NCBI RefSeq assembly: GCF_026627445.1
Contig: NZ_JAPNLJ010000001.1
Location: 1-64,000 of the forward strand
Reading direction: 5' to 3'
DNA: 64,000 nt
Source: Streptomyces sp. H27-H1
Lineage (GTDB): Bacteria; Actinomycetota; Actinomycetes; Streptomycetales; Streptomycetaceae
Shown here in pieces: positions 52,832-61,020 of this stretch. A program made the translations under genes and the position numbers. Every line of letters starts with the position of its first letter. Position 1 is the first letter of the stretch. The notes beneath the pieces are model-generated. The model made no database searches. It was not told the DNA's origin and saw only the letters and a program-made list of their open reading frames with translations.

Positions 52832-54280
52832 TCAGACCCCGGTCGTCGCCGCGATCCGCCCCGACCGCACGGCCGCCACGAGCACCGCGTGGTCGGCCTC
52901 GCTCCGGTCGGCATAAGCCACGGCGAAGCCGGCGATGGCCTCGTCCAGCTCGTCGTTCTTACCGCAGTACCCGGCCAGCAGCCGCGGATCCGCGCTGTGC
53001 GCGTGCGCCCTCGCCAGCAGGGCTCCGGTCATCCGCCCGTAGTCGTCGAACTGCTCGGCGGCCAGCGCCGTCGGGTCCACGCTGCCCTTGCGGTTGCGGA
53101 ACTGGCGGACCTGGAAGGGTCGCCCCTCCACCGTCGTCCAGCCCAGCAGGATGTCGGAGACCACCTGCATCCGCTTCTGCCCGGCCACCACCCGGCGGCC
53201 CTCGTGCTCCTCCGGCGGGGAGACGAAGCCGAGCCCGGGCAGGTGCGGCAGCAGCGCCGACGGCCGGGCCTCCTTCACCTGGAGGACCAGCGCCTCACCC
53301 CTGTGGTCCAGCAGCAGCACCACGTACGAGTGGGTACCGACACTGCCCGTCCCCACCACCCGGAAGGCCACGTCGTGGATCGTGTACCGGGCCAGCAGCG
53401 GCAGCCGGTCCCCCTGCAGCGTCCCCAGGTACGGGCCCAGCGCGGCCGCCACGGCCGCCGCCTCCCCGTCCCCGACCCGGCGCAGCACGGGGAGCGCGTC
53501 CACGAAGGCCCGGCCCCCGTCGGGCGTGAGCTCGGTGGACTTGGCGGCGAACCGGGCGGAGGTGTTGTTGCGGGCCTTCTCCGAAACCCGTTCCAGCGTG
53601 CCCAGCAGGTCACGGGCATCGGTGTGCGAGACCAGTTCCTCGTCCGGGATGGCGTTCCAGGCGTCGAGGGCCGGCAGTTTGGCCAGCAGCCGCATCGTGC
53701 GCCGGTAGGCACCCGCCGCGTCGAGCGCTGCCGCCCGGCAGGTGTCCTCGTCCGCACCGGCCACCCGGCCGGCCAGGACCAGCGAGGTGGCCAGCCGCTT
53801 GAGGTCCCACTCCCACGGGCCGAAGACCGTCTCGTCGAAGTCGTTGAGGTCGATGACCAGGCGGCCGCGCACGTCCCCGTACAGGCCGAAGTTGGCCGCG
53901 TGGGCGTCCCCGCAGATCTGTGCACCGATCCCGGTCACGGGACCGCCGGAGAGGTCGTGCGCCATCAGCCCGGCCGCCCCGCGCAGGAACGCGAAGGGGT
54001 TGGCCGCCATCCGGCCGACCCGTATCGGCGTCAGCTCGGCGACCCGACCGACGTTGGACTCCTCCACCGCCCGTACCGCGTCCGGACGGTCCGCCGGTGC
54101 CTCGAACCGGGCGTGCTCCGCCCGGGGCACCCGCGTGCGCAGCGCCTTGCCCGCCTCCCGGGGCGAACCGGCGCCCCGCGCCGTCGGCCCGGCGGCGTAC
54201 CGCGGGGCGAAGCCCTCGACCACCGGGATCCGGCCCGTCGCCCGTGTTTCCACGCCGCGCTGTTCCTCTACCGCCGTCAT
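52832..54280 (-). CDS. DUF2252 family protein
   Basis: A 482-residue protein with the DUF2252 signature: RVGRMAANPFAFLRGAAGLM, then AQICGDAHAANFGLYGDVRG and LVIDLNDFDETVFGPWEWDL, which resemble the catalytic loop and DFD-type metal motif of aminoglycoside-phosphotransferase-like kinases. Then GTGSVGTHSYVVLL and VVAGQKRMQVVSDILLGW. Substrate unknown; probably a small-molecule kinase (inference). No signal peptide or membrane segment. Confidence 0.82.
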   Translation of the reverse strand: MTAVEEQRGVETRATGRIPVVEGFAPRYAAGPTARGAGSPREAGKALRTRVPRAEHARFEAPADRPDAVRAVEESNVGRVAELTPIRVGRMAANPFAFLRGAAGLMAHDLSGGPVTGIGAQICGDAHAANFGLYGDVRGRLVIDLNDFDETVFGPWEWDLKRLATSLVLAGRVAGADEDTCRAAALDAAGAYRRTMRLLAKLPALDAWNAIPDEELVSHTDARDLLGTLERVSEKARNNTSARFAAKSTELTPDGGRAFVDALPVLRRVGDGEAAAVAAALGPYLGTLQGDRLPLLARYTIHDVAFRVVGTGSVGTHSYVVLLLDHRGEALVLQVKEARPSALLPHLPGLGFVSPPEEHEGRRVVAGQKRMQVVSDILLGWTTVEGRPFQVRQFRNRKGSVDPTALAAEQFDDYGRMTGALLARAHAHSADPRLLAGYCGKNDELDEAIAGFAVAYADRSEADHAVLVAAVRSGRIAATTGV

Positions 54281-54322
54281 GCACCCGCCCCTTGGATCGC
54301 CGTCATTCGGCCCAGACCGTAT

Positions 54323-54982
54323 CTAGAGCCCGGCGTCCCTGGCCAGCAGCGCCGCCTGCACCCGGTTCTCGCATTCCAGCTTCGCCAGGATCCGGCTCAC
54401 GTACGTCTTCACCGTGGCCTCGCTCATGTGCAGCCGCCGTCCCGCGTCCGCGTTCGACAGCCCCTCCCCCAGCAGCGCCAGCACCCCGCGCTCCCGCTCG
54501 CTCAGTTCGGCCACCAGACGCCGGGCCTCCTCGTCGCGGGCGGCCGTCCGGCCGGACGCGAGCTGGTCCACCACGTGCCGGGTCGCCGCCGGAGACAGGT
54601 ACGCGTCCCCCGCCGCGGCCGCCCGTACGGCGCCGATGAGTTCACCGGGCGCCGAGTCCTTCAGCAGGAACCCCGCGCCGCCCCCGCTCAGCGCCCGCAG
54701 CACGTTCTCCTTCTCCCCGAAGGTGGTCAGGATCAGCGCCCGTACCTCCGGCACCGCCCGCCCCAGCTCGGCCAGTGCCGTCAGCCCGTCCATCACCGGC
54801 ATCTGGATGTCCAGGAGCACCACGTCCGGGCCGTGCGCCCGGGCCAGCTCCACCGCCTCCCGGCCGTTCGCCGCCTCCGCGACGACCTCGATGTCCGCCG
54901 CCGAGGTCAGGATCATCCTGATCCCGGCCCGGATCAGCGGTTCGTCGTCAGCGATCACCACGCGGATCACCCTGGTTGTCAC
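54323..54982 (-). CDS. NarL/LuxR-family response regulator
   Basis: Two-component regulator (219 residues): Asp12-Asp13, phosphoacceptor Asp58 in VVLLDIQMP, Thr in ILTTF, Lys in FLLKDS; C-terminal helix-turn-helix SERERGVLALLGEGLSNADA and SEATVKTYVSRILAKLEC. GTG start with GGGAGCAGGG. It follows the histidine kinase gene by 24 bp on the same strand, the normal pair arrangement. Confidence 0.9.
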   Translation of the reverse strand: MTTRVIRVVIADDEPLIRAGIRMILTSAADIEVVAEAANGREAVELARAHGPDVVLLDIQMPVMDGLTALAELGRAVPEVRALILTTFGEKENVLRALSGGGAGFLLKDSAPGELIGAVRAAAAGDAYLSPAATRHVVDQLASGRTAARDEEARRLVAELSERERGVLALLGEGLSNADAGRRLHMSEATVKTYVSRILAKLECENRVQAALLARDAGL

Positions 54983-55006
54983 CCCTGCTCCCCCTTCTCG
55001 GCCCGG

Positions 55007-56713
55007 CTACTCGGCCTGGTACGCCTGCTTGTCGACGAGCTTGCCGTCCTTGAAGCAGAACCGGAAAACGCTGTCGCTGCCCAAGTCGGAATCATCGTCC
55101 GCGAGCAGGGCCAGGCACGTGGTTCCCTGTGGACGGGGCGGGCCCTTTCGGTCGAGCCCTTCGGTCAGGATGCTGTCCCCGCTGGGCAGCCGCGAACGCA
55201 CCGTGCTCTCCGGTTCGCCCACCTGGGCGCCGTCGTAGTCGGCCCGGTCGATCGTCGCGTCGCTCACCGAACCGACGAGCAGCGCCACTGCCGCTCCGAT
55301 CACGATCAGCAGCACCACCACGGCCGCGACCGCGATCCCGCAGCCCAGCGCCACGCCCCCGGACCGGCCGCCTCCGCGCAGCAGTCTCTTGTCGATGACA
55401 GCCCAGTCCACCGGCTCCGCGCCGCCGACCGCGGTCCGGGCCCGCAGCTGCTGTCCGAAGTCGTCGGCGACGGCGCCCGCCCCGCCCTCCAGGGCCCCGG
55501 TGACCTCGGCCCCCGCCGGCTCTGTCCCGTACGGAAGCACCCCGGCCACCCGGAAGCCCCCGCCGTCCACGGCGCCCGCGTAGACCATGCCGCCGACCAG
55601 CCGGGCCCGTTCGCGCAGCCCGGTCAGACCCTGCCCTCCGGAGACCACCTCGCCGGCGCCCGGGCCGGCGGCCCGGCCGTTGGCGATCTCCACGACCAGT
55701 GAGTCGTCCTCGTACCTCAGCTCCACCATGATCGGCGCGCCCGGCGCGTGCTTGTAGGCGTTGGTCAGCGCCTCCTGCGCGATCCGGTACGCCGCGTGGT
55801 CGCACGCCGCGACCAGCGGCCTGGGCTGCCCCGTGGTCCTGAGCCCTACGTCCGTCCCCGCGCTGCGCGCCGACTCCACGAGCCCGGCGATGCCCGCCAC
55901 CCCGCGCGCGGCGGGCTGCGCCTCCTCCACCGGCTGTGGCGCCTCCACCCCGTCCCGCAGGATGCCGACGACCTCGCGCAGCTCGTGCATGGCCGCGACC
56001 GAGGCCTGGCGCAGCACTCCCACCGCCTCGCGCTGCCGGTCGGTCAGTACCGGGTCCACCTCCAGCGCCCCGGTGTGCACCGAGATCAGGGCGAGCTGGT
56101 GGCCGAGGCTGTCGTGCATGTCCTGGGCGATGCGCTGGCGTTCGCGCAGTCTGGCCTGGCCCGCGACCATCGCCCGCTCGCGCAGCAGCTGGGCGTTGCG
56201 TTCCTGCAGGGCGCGCAGGAGCGTACTGCGCTGGGACCAGTAGCGGCTGGCCAGACCGGGCATGACCACCGTGGCCAGGAACATCAGCGTGCTGAAGACG
56301 ATGATCAGCACCGGCCGGCCCTGGGACGCCTCCTTGACCACGCTGAGGGCGAGCGCCGCGACGAAGGCCGTGGTGAAGGCGCCGAGCGCCCGTCCGACGC
56401 CGACGATGCGCCGCCCCGCCGACCAGCCGAGGGGGATCGCCACGAGGAAGGCCCCGGGCAGGTACACGCCCACCGCCGAGCCGACCACCAGGGTGACCAC
56501 CGGCAGCCGCCGCCGCAGCAGGGTCAGCACCACCACGGCAAGGGCGCCGGCCAGCATCCGCGCCGGCGAGCCGTTGTCGAGTTCCTCGACCCCCAGCCCG
56601 AGCAGCGCCAGCGTCCCGGCCATCGCCAGGTCCCCCGCCAGCATCCGCCGGGTCCAGGGCTCGGGCCCCTTCACCCAGTCCCGTCCCGCACGCACCCTCG
56701 CCGTCACGTCCAC
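55007..56713 (-). CDS. sensor histidine kinase (HisKA_3) with an extra C-terminal membrane segment and exported domain
   Basis: Kinase of 568 residues. Four to five N-terminal helices (about 25-165), coiled-coil linker, HisKA_3 with His200 in QDMHDSLGHQLALI, and HATPase_c (YRIAQEALTNAYKHAPGAPI, GGQGLTGLRERARLVGG). Beyond the normal end at about residue 405 it carries DWAVIDKRLLRGGGRSGGVA, another transmembrane helix (CGIAVAAVVVLLIVIGAAVALLVG) and about 85 extracytoplasmic residues with GEPESTVRSRLPSGD, two Cys and a BamE/SmpA-like look. The tail may sense the wall or be a fused accessory. GTG 56713 assumed. Confidence 0.85.
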   Translation of the reverse strand: MDVTARVRAGRDWVKGPEPWTRRMLAGDLAMAGTLALLGLGVEELDNGSPARMLAGALAVVVLTLLRRRLPVVTLVVGSAVGVYLPGAFLVAIPLGWSAGRRIVGVGRALGAFTTAFVAALALSVVKEASQGRPVLIIVFSTLMFLATVVMPGLASRYWSQRSTLLRALQERNAQLLRERAMVAGQARLRERQRIAQDMHDSLGHQLALISVHTGALEVDPVLTDRQREAVGVLRQASVAAMHELREVVGILRDGVEAPQPVEEAQPAARGVAGIAGLVESARSAGTDVGLRTTGQPRPLVAACDHAAYRIAQEALTNAYKHAPGAPIMVELRYEDDSLVVEIANGRAAGPGAGEVVSGGQGLTGLRERARLVGGMVYAGAVDGGGFRVAGVLPYGTEPAGAEVTGALEGGAGAVADDFGQQLRARTAVGGAEPVDWAVIDKRLLRGGGRSGGVALGCGIAVAAVVVLLIVIGAAVALLVGSVSDATIDRADYDGAQVGEPESTVRSRLPSGDSILTEGLDRKGPPRPQGTTCLALLADDDSDLGSDSVFRFCFKDGKLVDKQAYQAE

Positions 56714-57028
56714 CCGCCCGACCCTAGACACCGCCCCGCCTCCGGGCCGTCCTCTTTCGTCGCGCCCCCCGCTACGAAAGTCTCCCGGCACAGTCCGGAC
56801 CTGGTGCGGGCGATTTCATTCCGCTGGGAGGAGGGCCCGCGATTCTCCGCTGCAGACGGCCTGCCTCCGCGGGGGAATATCCGCCTACATCTTTCGAGGC
56901 ATCACCGGGATCGCCGGGCCGCTCCGCCTGGTGAGCCCCGTCCCTCGTACCTAAGGTCCTGCCATGACCGAACGGAATGGATCACGCGGGGAAACCGGCG
57001 GCGGAGAAGAACTGCGGGAGGAATCGGC
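56714..57028. other. 315-bp gap between a kinase gene and a MerR-like gene
   Basis: Divergent promoter region. It contains one 27-codon frame (ATG 56964 to TGA 57047) that overlaps the start of the MerR-like gene in another frame and is preceded by TAAGGT; I do not regard it as an established gene. Nothing else was recognised. Confidence 0.4.
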
Positions 57029-57349
57029 GTGCAGCTACCGGAACTGAGCGCCGAGATCCGCATACCCGTCCGTGCCCTTCAGCTGTATATACGCATGGGG
57101 CTGCTCCCCGCCCTGCCCGTATACGACGAGTCCCACGTCCGCAGAGCCGTACTGGTCCGAACCCTGCTGGACGTCGGCGGTCTTTCGTATTCCGCAAGGC
57201 CCGGATGGCCCTGCCCCTGCGCCGGCCGGATCCTGGGCCGCCGCCTGATGCACGAGGTGCACACGGGCTCGGTGCTCGGGGATCCCGCGCTGCTGCCGGA
57301 CCGCGGCAGGGGCTGGGACCCCCTGGCGGCGTCCCGCGGGACGCGGTGA
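57029..57349 (+). CDS. short MerR-like regulator, possibly truncated or frameshifted
   Basis: The first about 55 residues (LSAEIRIPVRALQLYIRMGL, YDESHVRRAVLVRTLLDVGG) are a MerR-type winged helix with a GTG start and a good GGGAGGA ribosome-binding site. After LSY the sequence becomes Pro/Arg/Gly-rich (ARPGWPCPCAGRILGRR) and no longer looks like a MerR dimerisation helix, suggesting a frameshift near 57190 or a degenerate tail. Total 106 residues against 120-250 usual. Overlaps the TetR scrap by GTGA. Confidence 0.5.
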   Translation: MQLPELSAEIRIPVRALQLYIRMGLLPALPVYDESHVRRAVLVRTLLDVGGLSYSARPGWPCPCAGRILGRRLMHEVHTGSVLGDPALLPDRGRGWDPLAASRGTR

Positions 57350-57510
57350 GGCCGAGCGCGGCCGAACGCCAGGAGAGCGTGCTGCGGGCCGCCGTCGCCG
57401 AGTTCGCCACCGGCGGCTACCACGACACCTCGACCGAGGTCACGGCTTTCTTCGCGCACGAGGCACTGGCGGACACGCGAGCGGCCGTGGCCCGGCCGCC
57501 TGCGCACTGA
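57346..57510 (+). pseudogene. TetR-family regulator with its centre deleted
   Basis: A 54-codon frame starts SAAERQESVLRAAVAEFATG and GYHDTSTE, the first helix and turn of a TetR DNA-binding domain, then jumps directly to VTAFFAHEALADTRAAV, which matches the C-terminal FFAHGMLLN-type end of the same protein class. About 130 residues in between are missing, as expected from an internal in-frame deletion. GTG start overlaps the stop of the MerR-like gene, so the two were probably an operon before decay. Confidence 0.55.
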
Positions 57511-57554
57511 CCGGCCCGCGCCGGCGCCGAGACCCTCGTCACGCCCACGACCCC

Positions 57555-57601
57555 GGAAAAAAGAAGAACCCCCGCTCCGGATCTCTCCGGAGCGGGGGTT
57601 C
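57555..57601 (-). terminator. Rho-independent terminator of the tRNA-Leu gene
   Basis: Perfect 16-bp stem (GAACCCCCGCTCCGGA and complement) with a TCTC loop and, in the direction of tRNA transcription, TTCTTCTTTTTT directly after the stem: a canonical intrinsic terminator, rare in this genome. Begins 10 bp after the tRNA. Confidence 0.92.
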
Positions 57602-57610
57602 TCTCACTTG

Positions 57611-57693
57611 TGCGCGAGGGGGGATTTGAACCCCCACGTCCCGAAGGACACTGGCACCTGAAGCCAGCGCGTCTGCCGTTCCGCCACTCGCGC
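57611..57693 (-). tRNA. tRNA-Leu (anticodon CAG)
   Basis: The cloverleaf folds: 7-bp acceptor GCGCGAG/CTCGCGC, discriminator A, anticodon stem CTGGC/GCCAG around loop TTCAGGT (CAG at 34-36), a long class-II variable arm (TCCTTCGGGA), and T-arm GGGGG-TTCAAAT-CCCCC. CCA is not encoded. It reads CUG, the commonest Leu codon here. No integrase or attachment duplication flanks it. Confidence 0.95.
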
Positions 57694-57985
57694 AAGTGGC
57701 TACCAGCGGTTCTCCCCTTGCGGGCCGTTCCCCTGGCGACATCGGAACATTAGCACGTCGGAAGGGGTGGATTCACATCGCTTTTCGTGCTCTCCCGGCC
57801 CCGGCCGAGGACCGCCCCTCCCGCACTCGACCGCCGGTGCGGGACACTGTCCTCGGGGCGCCCCTACGATCGCTTGTGAGGACCAACACTCATGCGCACG
57901 TGAGCGATGGGGAACCACCCGAATCCGCCACGCGTGGATACGATCAGTAAGCAGTACAGGGCGACAACGACGGAGGAGGTGCCCC

Positions 57986-58858
57986 ATGGGAGTCCTGAAG
58001 CGGTTCGAGCAGCGACTCGAAGGTCTGGTGAACGGCACCTTCGCCAAGGTGTTCAAGTCCGAGGTCCAGCCGGTGGAGATCGCAGGCGCCCTCCAGCGCG
58101 AGTGCGACAACAACGCCACCATCTGGAACCGCGAGCGGACCGTCGTCCCCAACGACTTCATCGTGGAGCTGAGCACGGGCGACTACGAGCGCCTGAGCCC
58201 CTACTCGGGCCAGCTCGGCGACGAGCTCGCGGGCCTGGTCCGCGACTACGCCAAGCAGCAGCGCTACAGCTTCATGGGCCCCATCAAGGTCCAGCTGGAG
58301 AAGGCGGACGATCTGGACACCGGGCTCTACCGGGTCCGCAGCCGCACGCTCGCCGCCAGCACCTCCCAGTCCCCGGGCCAGCCCGGTCAGGGACAGGGAC
58401 AGGGCCAGGGCCAGGGCCAGGGACACCAGGCCCCCCCGGCCCAGCCCGGCGGCTACGGGTACCCCCCGGCCTCCGCGCCGCCCATGCCCGCCGGTCCGCC
58501 CCCGGGCGGACCCGGCGCACGCCGGCCGGGCCCCGGCGGACCGGGCGGACCGGCCCCCGTGGCCACCGGAGGCACCGTCAGGCGCCACTGGATCGAGATC
58601 AACGGCACCCGCCACCAGATCTCGCGCCCTACGCTCGTACTCGGCCGTAGCACCGAAGCCGACGTGCGGATCGACGACCCCGGCGTATCGCGCCGGCACT
58701 GTGAGATCCGGACCGGAACGCCCTCGACGATCCAGGATCTCGGGTCCACCAACGGCATCGTGGTGGACGGGCAGCACACCACCCGCGCTACGCTCCGCGA
58801 CGGTTCGCGGATCGTCGTGGGCAGCACCACCATCATTTATCGGCAAGCCGAAGGGTGA
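57986..58858 (+). CDS. fhaA: FhaA-like FHA-domain protein
   Basis: Phosphothreonine reader of 290 residues in the growth-signalling operon. N-terminal DUF3662 domain (MGVLKRFEQRLEGLVNGTFA, residues 1-115), a Gly/Pro/Gln linker with a (GQ)n run (about 130-147) encoded by a 6-bp repeat, and a C-terminal FHA domain with LVLGRSTEADVRIDDPGVSRRHCEI and DLGSTNGIVVDG. In mycobacteria the homologue binds MviN and elongation enzymes once phosphorylated. ATG has a strong GGAGGAGG. Confidence 0.92.
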   Translation: MGVLKRFEQRLEGLVNGTFAKVFKSEVQPVEIAGALQRECDNNATIWNRERTVVPNDFIVELSTGDYERLSPYSGQLGDELAGLVRDYAKQQRYSFMGPIKVQLEKADDLDTGLYRVRSRTLAASTSQSPGQPGQGQGQGQGQGQGHQAPPAQPGGYGYPPASAPPMPAGPPPGGPGARRPGPGGPGGPAPVATGGTVRRHWIEINGTRHQISRPTLVLGRSTEADVRIDDPGVSRRHCEIRTGTPSTIQDLGSTNGIVVDGQHTTRATLRDGSRIVVGSTTIIYRQAEG

Positions 58859-58868
58859 AGCGGGGGCA

Positions 58869-59372
58869 ATGTCAGAGCTGACCCTGACGGTCATGCGGTT
58901 GGGTTTCCTGGCCGTTCTGTGGCTGTTCGTCATCGTGGCCGTCCAGGTCATCCGCAGCGATCTCTTCGGTACGAGAGTCACGCAGCGCGGTTCCCGACGC
59001 GGCGGGGGCGCCGCCGGCGCACCCCAGCAACAGGGCCGCCAGCCGGCGGCTCCACCGCAGCAACGCCAGCGCCGCGGTGCGCCGACCAAGCTCGTCGTGT
59101 CCGAGGGCACCCTCACGGGTACCACGGTGGCCCTCGCCGGCCAGACGATCACCTTGGGCCGCGCCCACGACTCCACGATCGTGCTGGACGACGACTACGC
59201 CTCCAGCAGGCATGCCAGGATCTACCCGGACCGTGACGGTCAGTGGATCGTCGAGGATCTCGGGTCCACCAACGGCACGTATCTCGACCGGACCCGGCTG
59301 ACCACCCCGACGCCCATTCCGCCGGGCGCACCGATCCGCATCGGCAAGACCGTCATCGAGCTGCGGAAGTAG
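58869..59372 (+). CDS. fhaB: FhaB/FipA-like FHA-domain protein
   Basis: Membrane-anchored phosphothreonine reader of 167 residues: one N-terminal helix (LTVMRLGFLAVLWLFVIVAV), a Gln/Arg-rich linker, and an FHA domain (ITLGRAHDSTIVLDDDYASS, RHARIY, EDLGSTNGTYLD). Ten bases after fhaA. Confidence 0.93.
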   Translation: MSELTLTVMRLGFLAVLWLFVIVAVQVIRSDLFGTRVTQRGSRRGGGAAGAPQQQGRQPAAPPQQRQRRGAPTKLVVSEGTLTGTTVALAGQTITLGRAHDSTIVLDDDYASSRHARIYPDRDGQWIVEDLGSTNGTYLDRTRLTTPTPIPPGAPIRIGKTVIELRK

Positions 59373-59465
59373 TAAGAGAATGAGCGAGCGGAGCGAGCGA
59401 GCCGCAGTGGTCCGTCCCACCGGGGACCCGGATCCGAGCGCGCTCCCGACCGGAGGGTGGGCAGT

Positions 59466-60989
59466 GTGGCTCGTGACCGGTTGTACCCCGAGGCGTCGAC
59501 AGGGCAGGTGCGCATGAGTCTGTCCCTGCGGTTCGCCGCCGGATCGCACAAGGGCATGATCCGCGAGGGCAACGAGGACTCCGGCTACGCCGGTCCCCGT
59601 CTCCTCGCGATCGCCGACGGCATGGGCGGCCAAGCCGCCGGTGAAGTCGCCAGCTCCGAGGTGATCTCCACACTCGTGCAGCTCGACGACGACGTGCCGG
59701 GCTCCGACATCCTCACCGCGCTCAGCACTGCCGTGCAGCGCGCCAACGACCAGCTGCGCGTCATGGTCGAGGAGGATCCCCAGCTCGAGGGCATGGGCAC
59801 CACGCTCACCGCCCTGCTGTGGACGGGCCAGCGCCTCGGCCTGGTCCACGTCGGCGACTCCCGCGCCTACCTGCTCCGCGACGGCATCCTCACGCAGATC
59901 ACCCAGGACCACACCTGGGTGCAGCGGCTCGTCGACGAGGGCCGGATCACCGAAGAGGAAGCCACCACCCACCCGCAGCGCTCCCTGCTGATGAGAGCCC
60001 TGGGCAGCGGCGACATCGTCGAGCCCGATCTCTCCATCCGCGAGGTCCGGGTCGGCGACCGCTACCTCATCTGCTCCGACGGGCTCTCCGGCGTGGTCTC
60101 CCACCAGACCCTGGAGGAGACCCTCGCCGACTACCACGGTCCCCGCGAGACCGTGGCCGCGCTCATCCAGCTCGCGCTGCGCGGCGGCGGCCCCGACAAC
60201 ATCACCTGCATCGTGGCCGACGTCCTCGACACCGACAGCGGCGACACCCTGGCCGCGCAGGTCAACGACACCCCGGTCGTCGTCGGTGCGGTCGCCGAGA
60301 ACCAGCACCACCAGCTCTTCGACGGCGGCAACGCCATGCAGACCCCGGCCGGCCGCGCCTCCGGGCTCGGCCGCCAGGCCTCCCCGCCCGCCGGCGCCTT
60401 CGGCCCCCCCGGCAGCGGCGAGGCCCCGGGTTACGGCGGCTACGGCGACCAGGGACAGGGCGGCGGAGCCGACGGGTACGGCAGCTACGGCGAGCCCGAC
60501 CCGTACGACGGCGACTCCGGCTACGAGGACACGTACGACCACCCGCGCCGGCGCCGCGGCAAGGGCCGCAAGTGGACGACGCGCGCGCTGACCCTGCTCG
60601 TGATCCTCGGTGTCATCGGCGGCGGCCTGTACGCCGGCTACCGCTGGACGCAGACGCAGTTCTACATCGGGGTCAAGGGCGAGCACGTCGCGCTGTTCCG
60701 CGGGATCAGCCAGAAGCTGGGGCCGCTGGAACTCTCCAAGGTGGAGACCGACCGGCCCGACATCGAACTGAAGTACCTGCCGGCCTTCAAGCGCAAGCAG
60801 GTCGTGGACACGATCAGCGAGGGCAACCTCGACACCGCCCGCGAGAAGATCGATCAGCTCGGCACCCAGGCCTCCGCGTGCAAGAAGGACGAGGAGCGAC
60901 GGGCCGCCGAGGCTCAGGGCAACCAAACGCCGGGCCCCGTCCTGACTGCCGCGGAGCAGCAGGTCGTCAGCCTGTGCGAGAAGCAGTAG
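59466..60989 (+). CDS. pstP: PP2C-family Ser/Thr phosphatase PstP
   Basis: Reverses the phosphorylation set by PknA/PknB-type kinases. The 507-residue protein has a PP2C domain (residues about 15-260) with metal ligands in REGNEDSGY, AIADGMGGQAAGE, SDGLSGV and GGGPDNITCIV, a Pro/Gly/Tyr-rich linker, one membrane helix (ALTLLVILGVIGGGLYAGY) and an extracytoplasmic domain of about 115 residues. Starts GTG 59466 (GGAGG 9 nt upstream) or ATG 59514 are both possible. The 93-bp gap after fhaB has GAGCGAGCG repeats. Confidence 0.93.
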   Translation: MARDRLYPEASTGQVRMSLSLRFAAGSHKGMIREGNEDSGYAGPRLLAIADGMGGQAAGEVASSEVISTLVQLDDDVPGSDILTALSTAVQRANDQLRVMVEEDPQLEGMGTTLTALLWTGQRLGLVHVGDSRAYLLRDGILTQITQDHTWVQRLVDEGRITEEEATTHPQRSLLMRALGSGDIVEPDLSIREVRVGDRYLICSDGLSGVVSHQTLEETLADYHGPRETVAALIQLALRGGGPDNITCIVADVLDTDSGDTLAAQVNDTPVVVGAVAENQHHQLFDGGNAMQTPAGRASGLGRQASPPAGAFGPPGSGEAPGYGGYGDQGQGGGADGYGSYGEPDPYDGDSGYEDTYDHPRRRRGKGRKWTTRALTLLVILGVIGGGLYAGYRWTQTQFYIGVKGEHVALFRGISQKLGPLELSKVETDRPDIELKYLPAFKRKQVVDTISEGNLDTAREKIDQLGTQASACKKDEERRAAEAQGNQTPGPVLTAAEQQVVSLCEKQ

Positions 60990-61020
60990 ACATACGCGGG
61001 CACAGGGGGCCCGTCACACC

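Noticed and set aside
56964-57047. 27-codon frame upstream of the MerR-like gene
   Set aside because: It overlaps the better-supported MerR start in another frame and has only a weak ribosome-binding site; no reason to prefer it.
57611-57693. tRNA-Leu as an integration site of a mobile element
   Set aside because: No integrase, no duplicated tRNA 3' end and no foreign gene content lie nearby; both flanks are ordinary chromosome.
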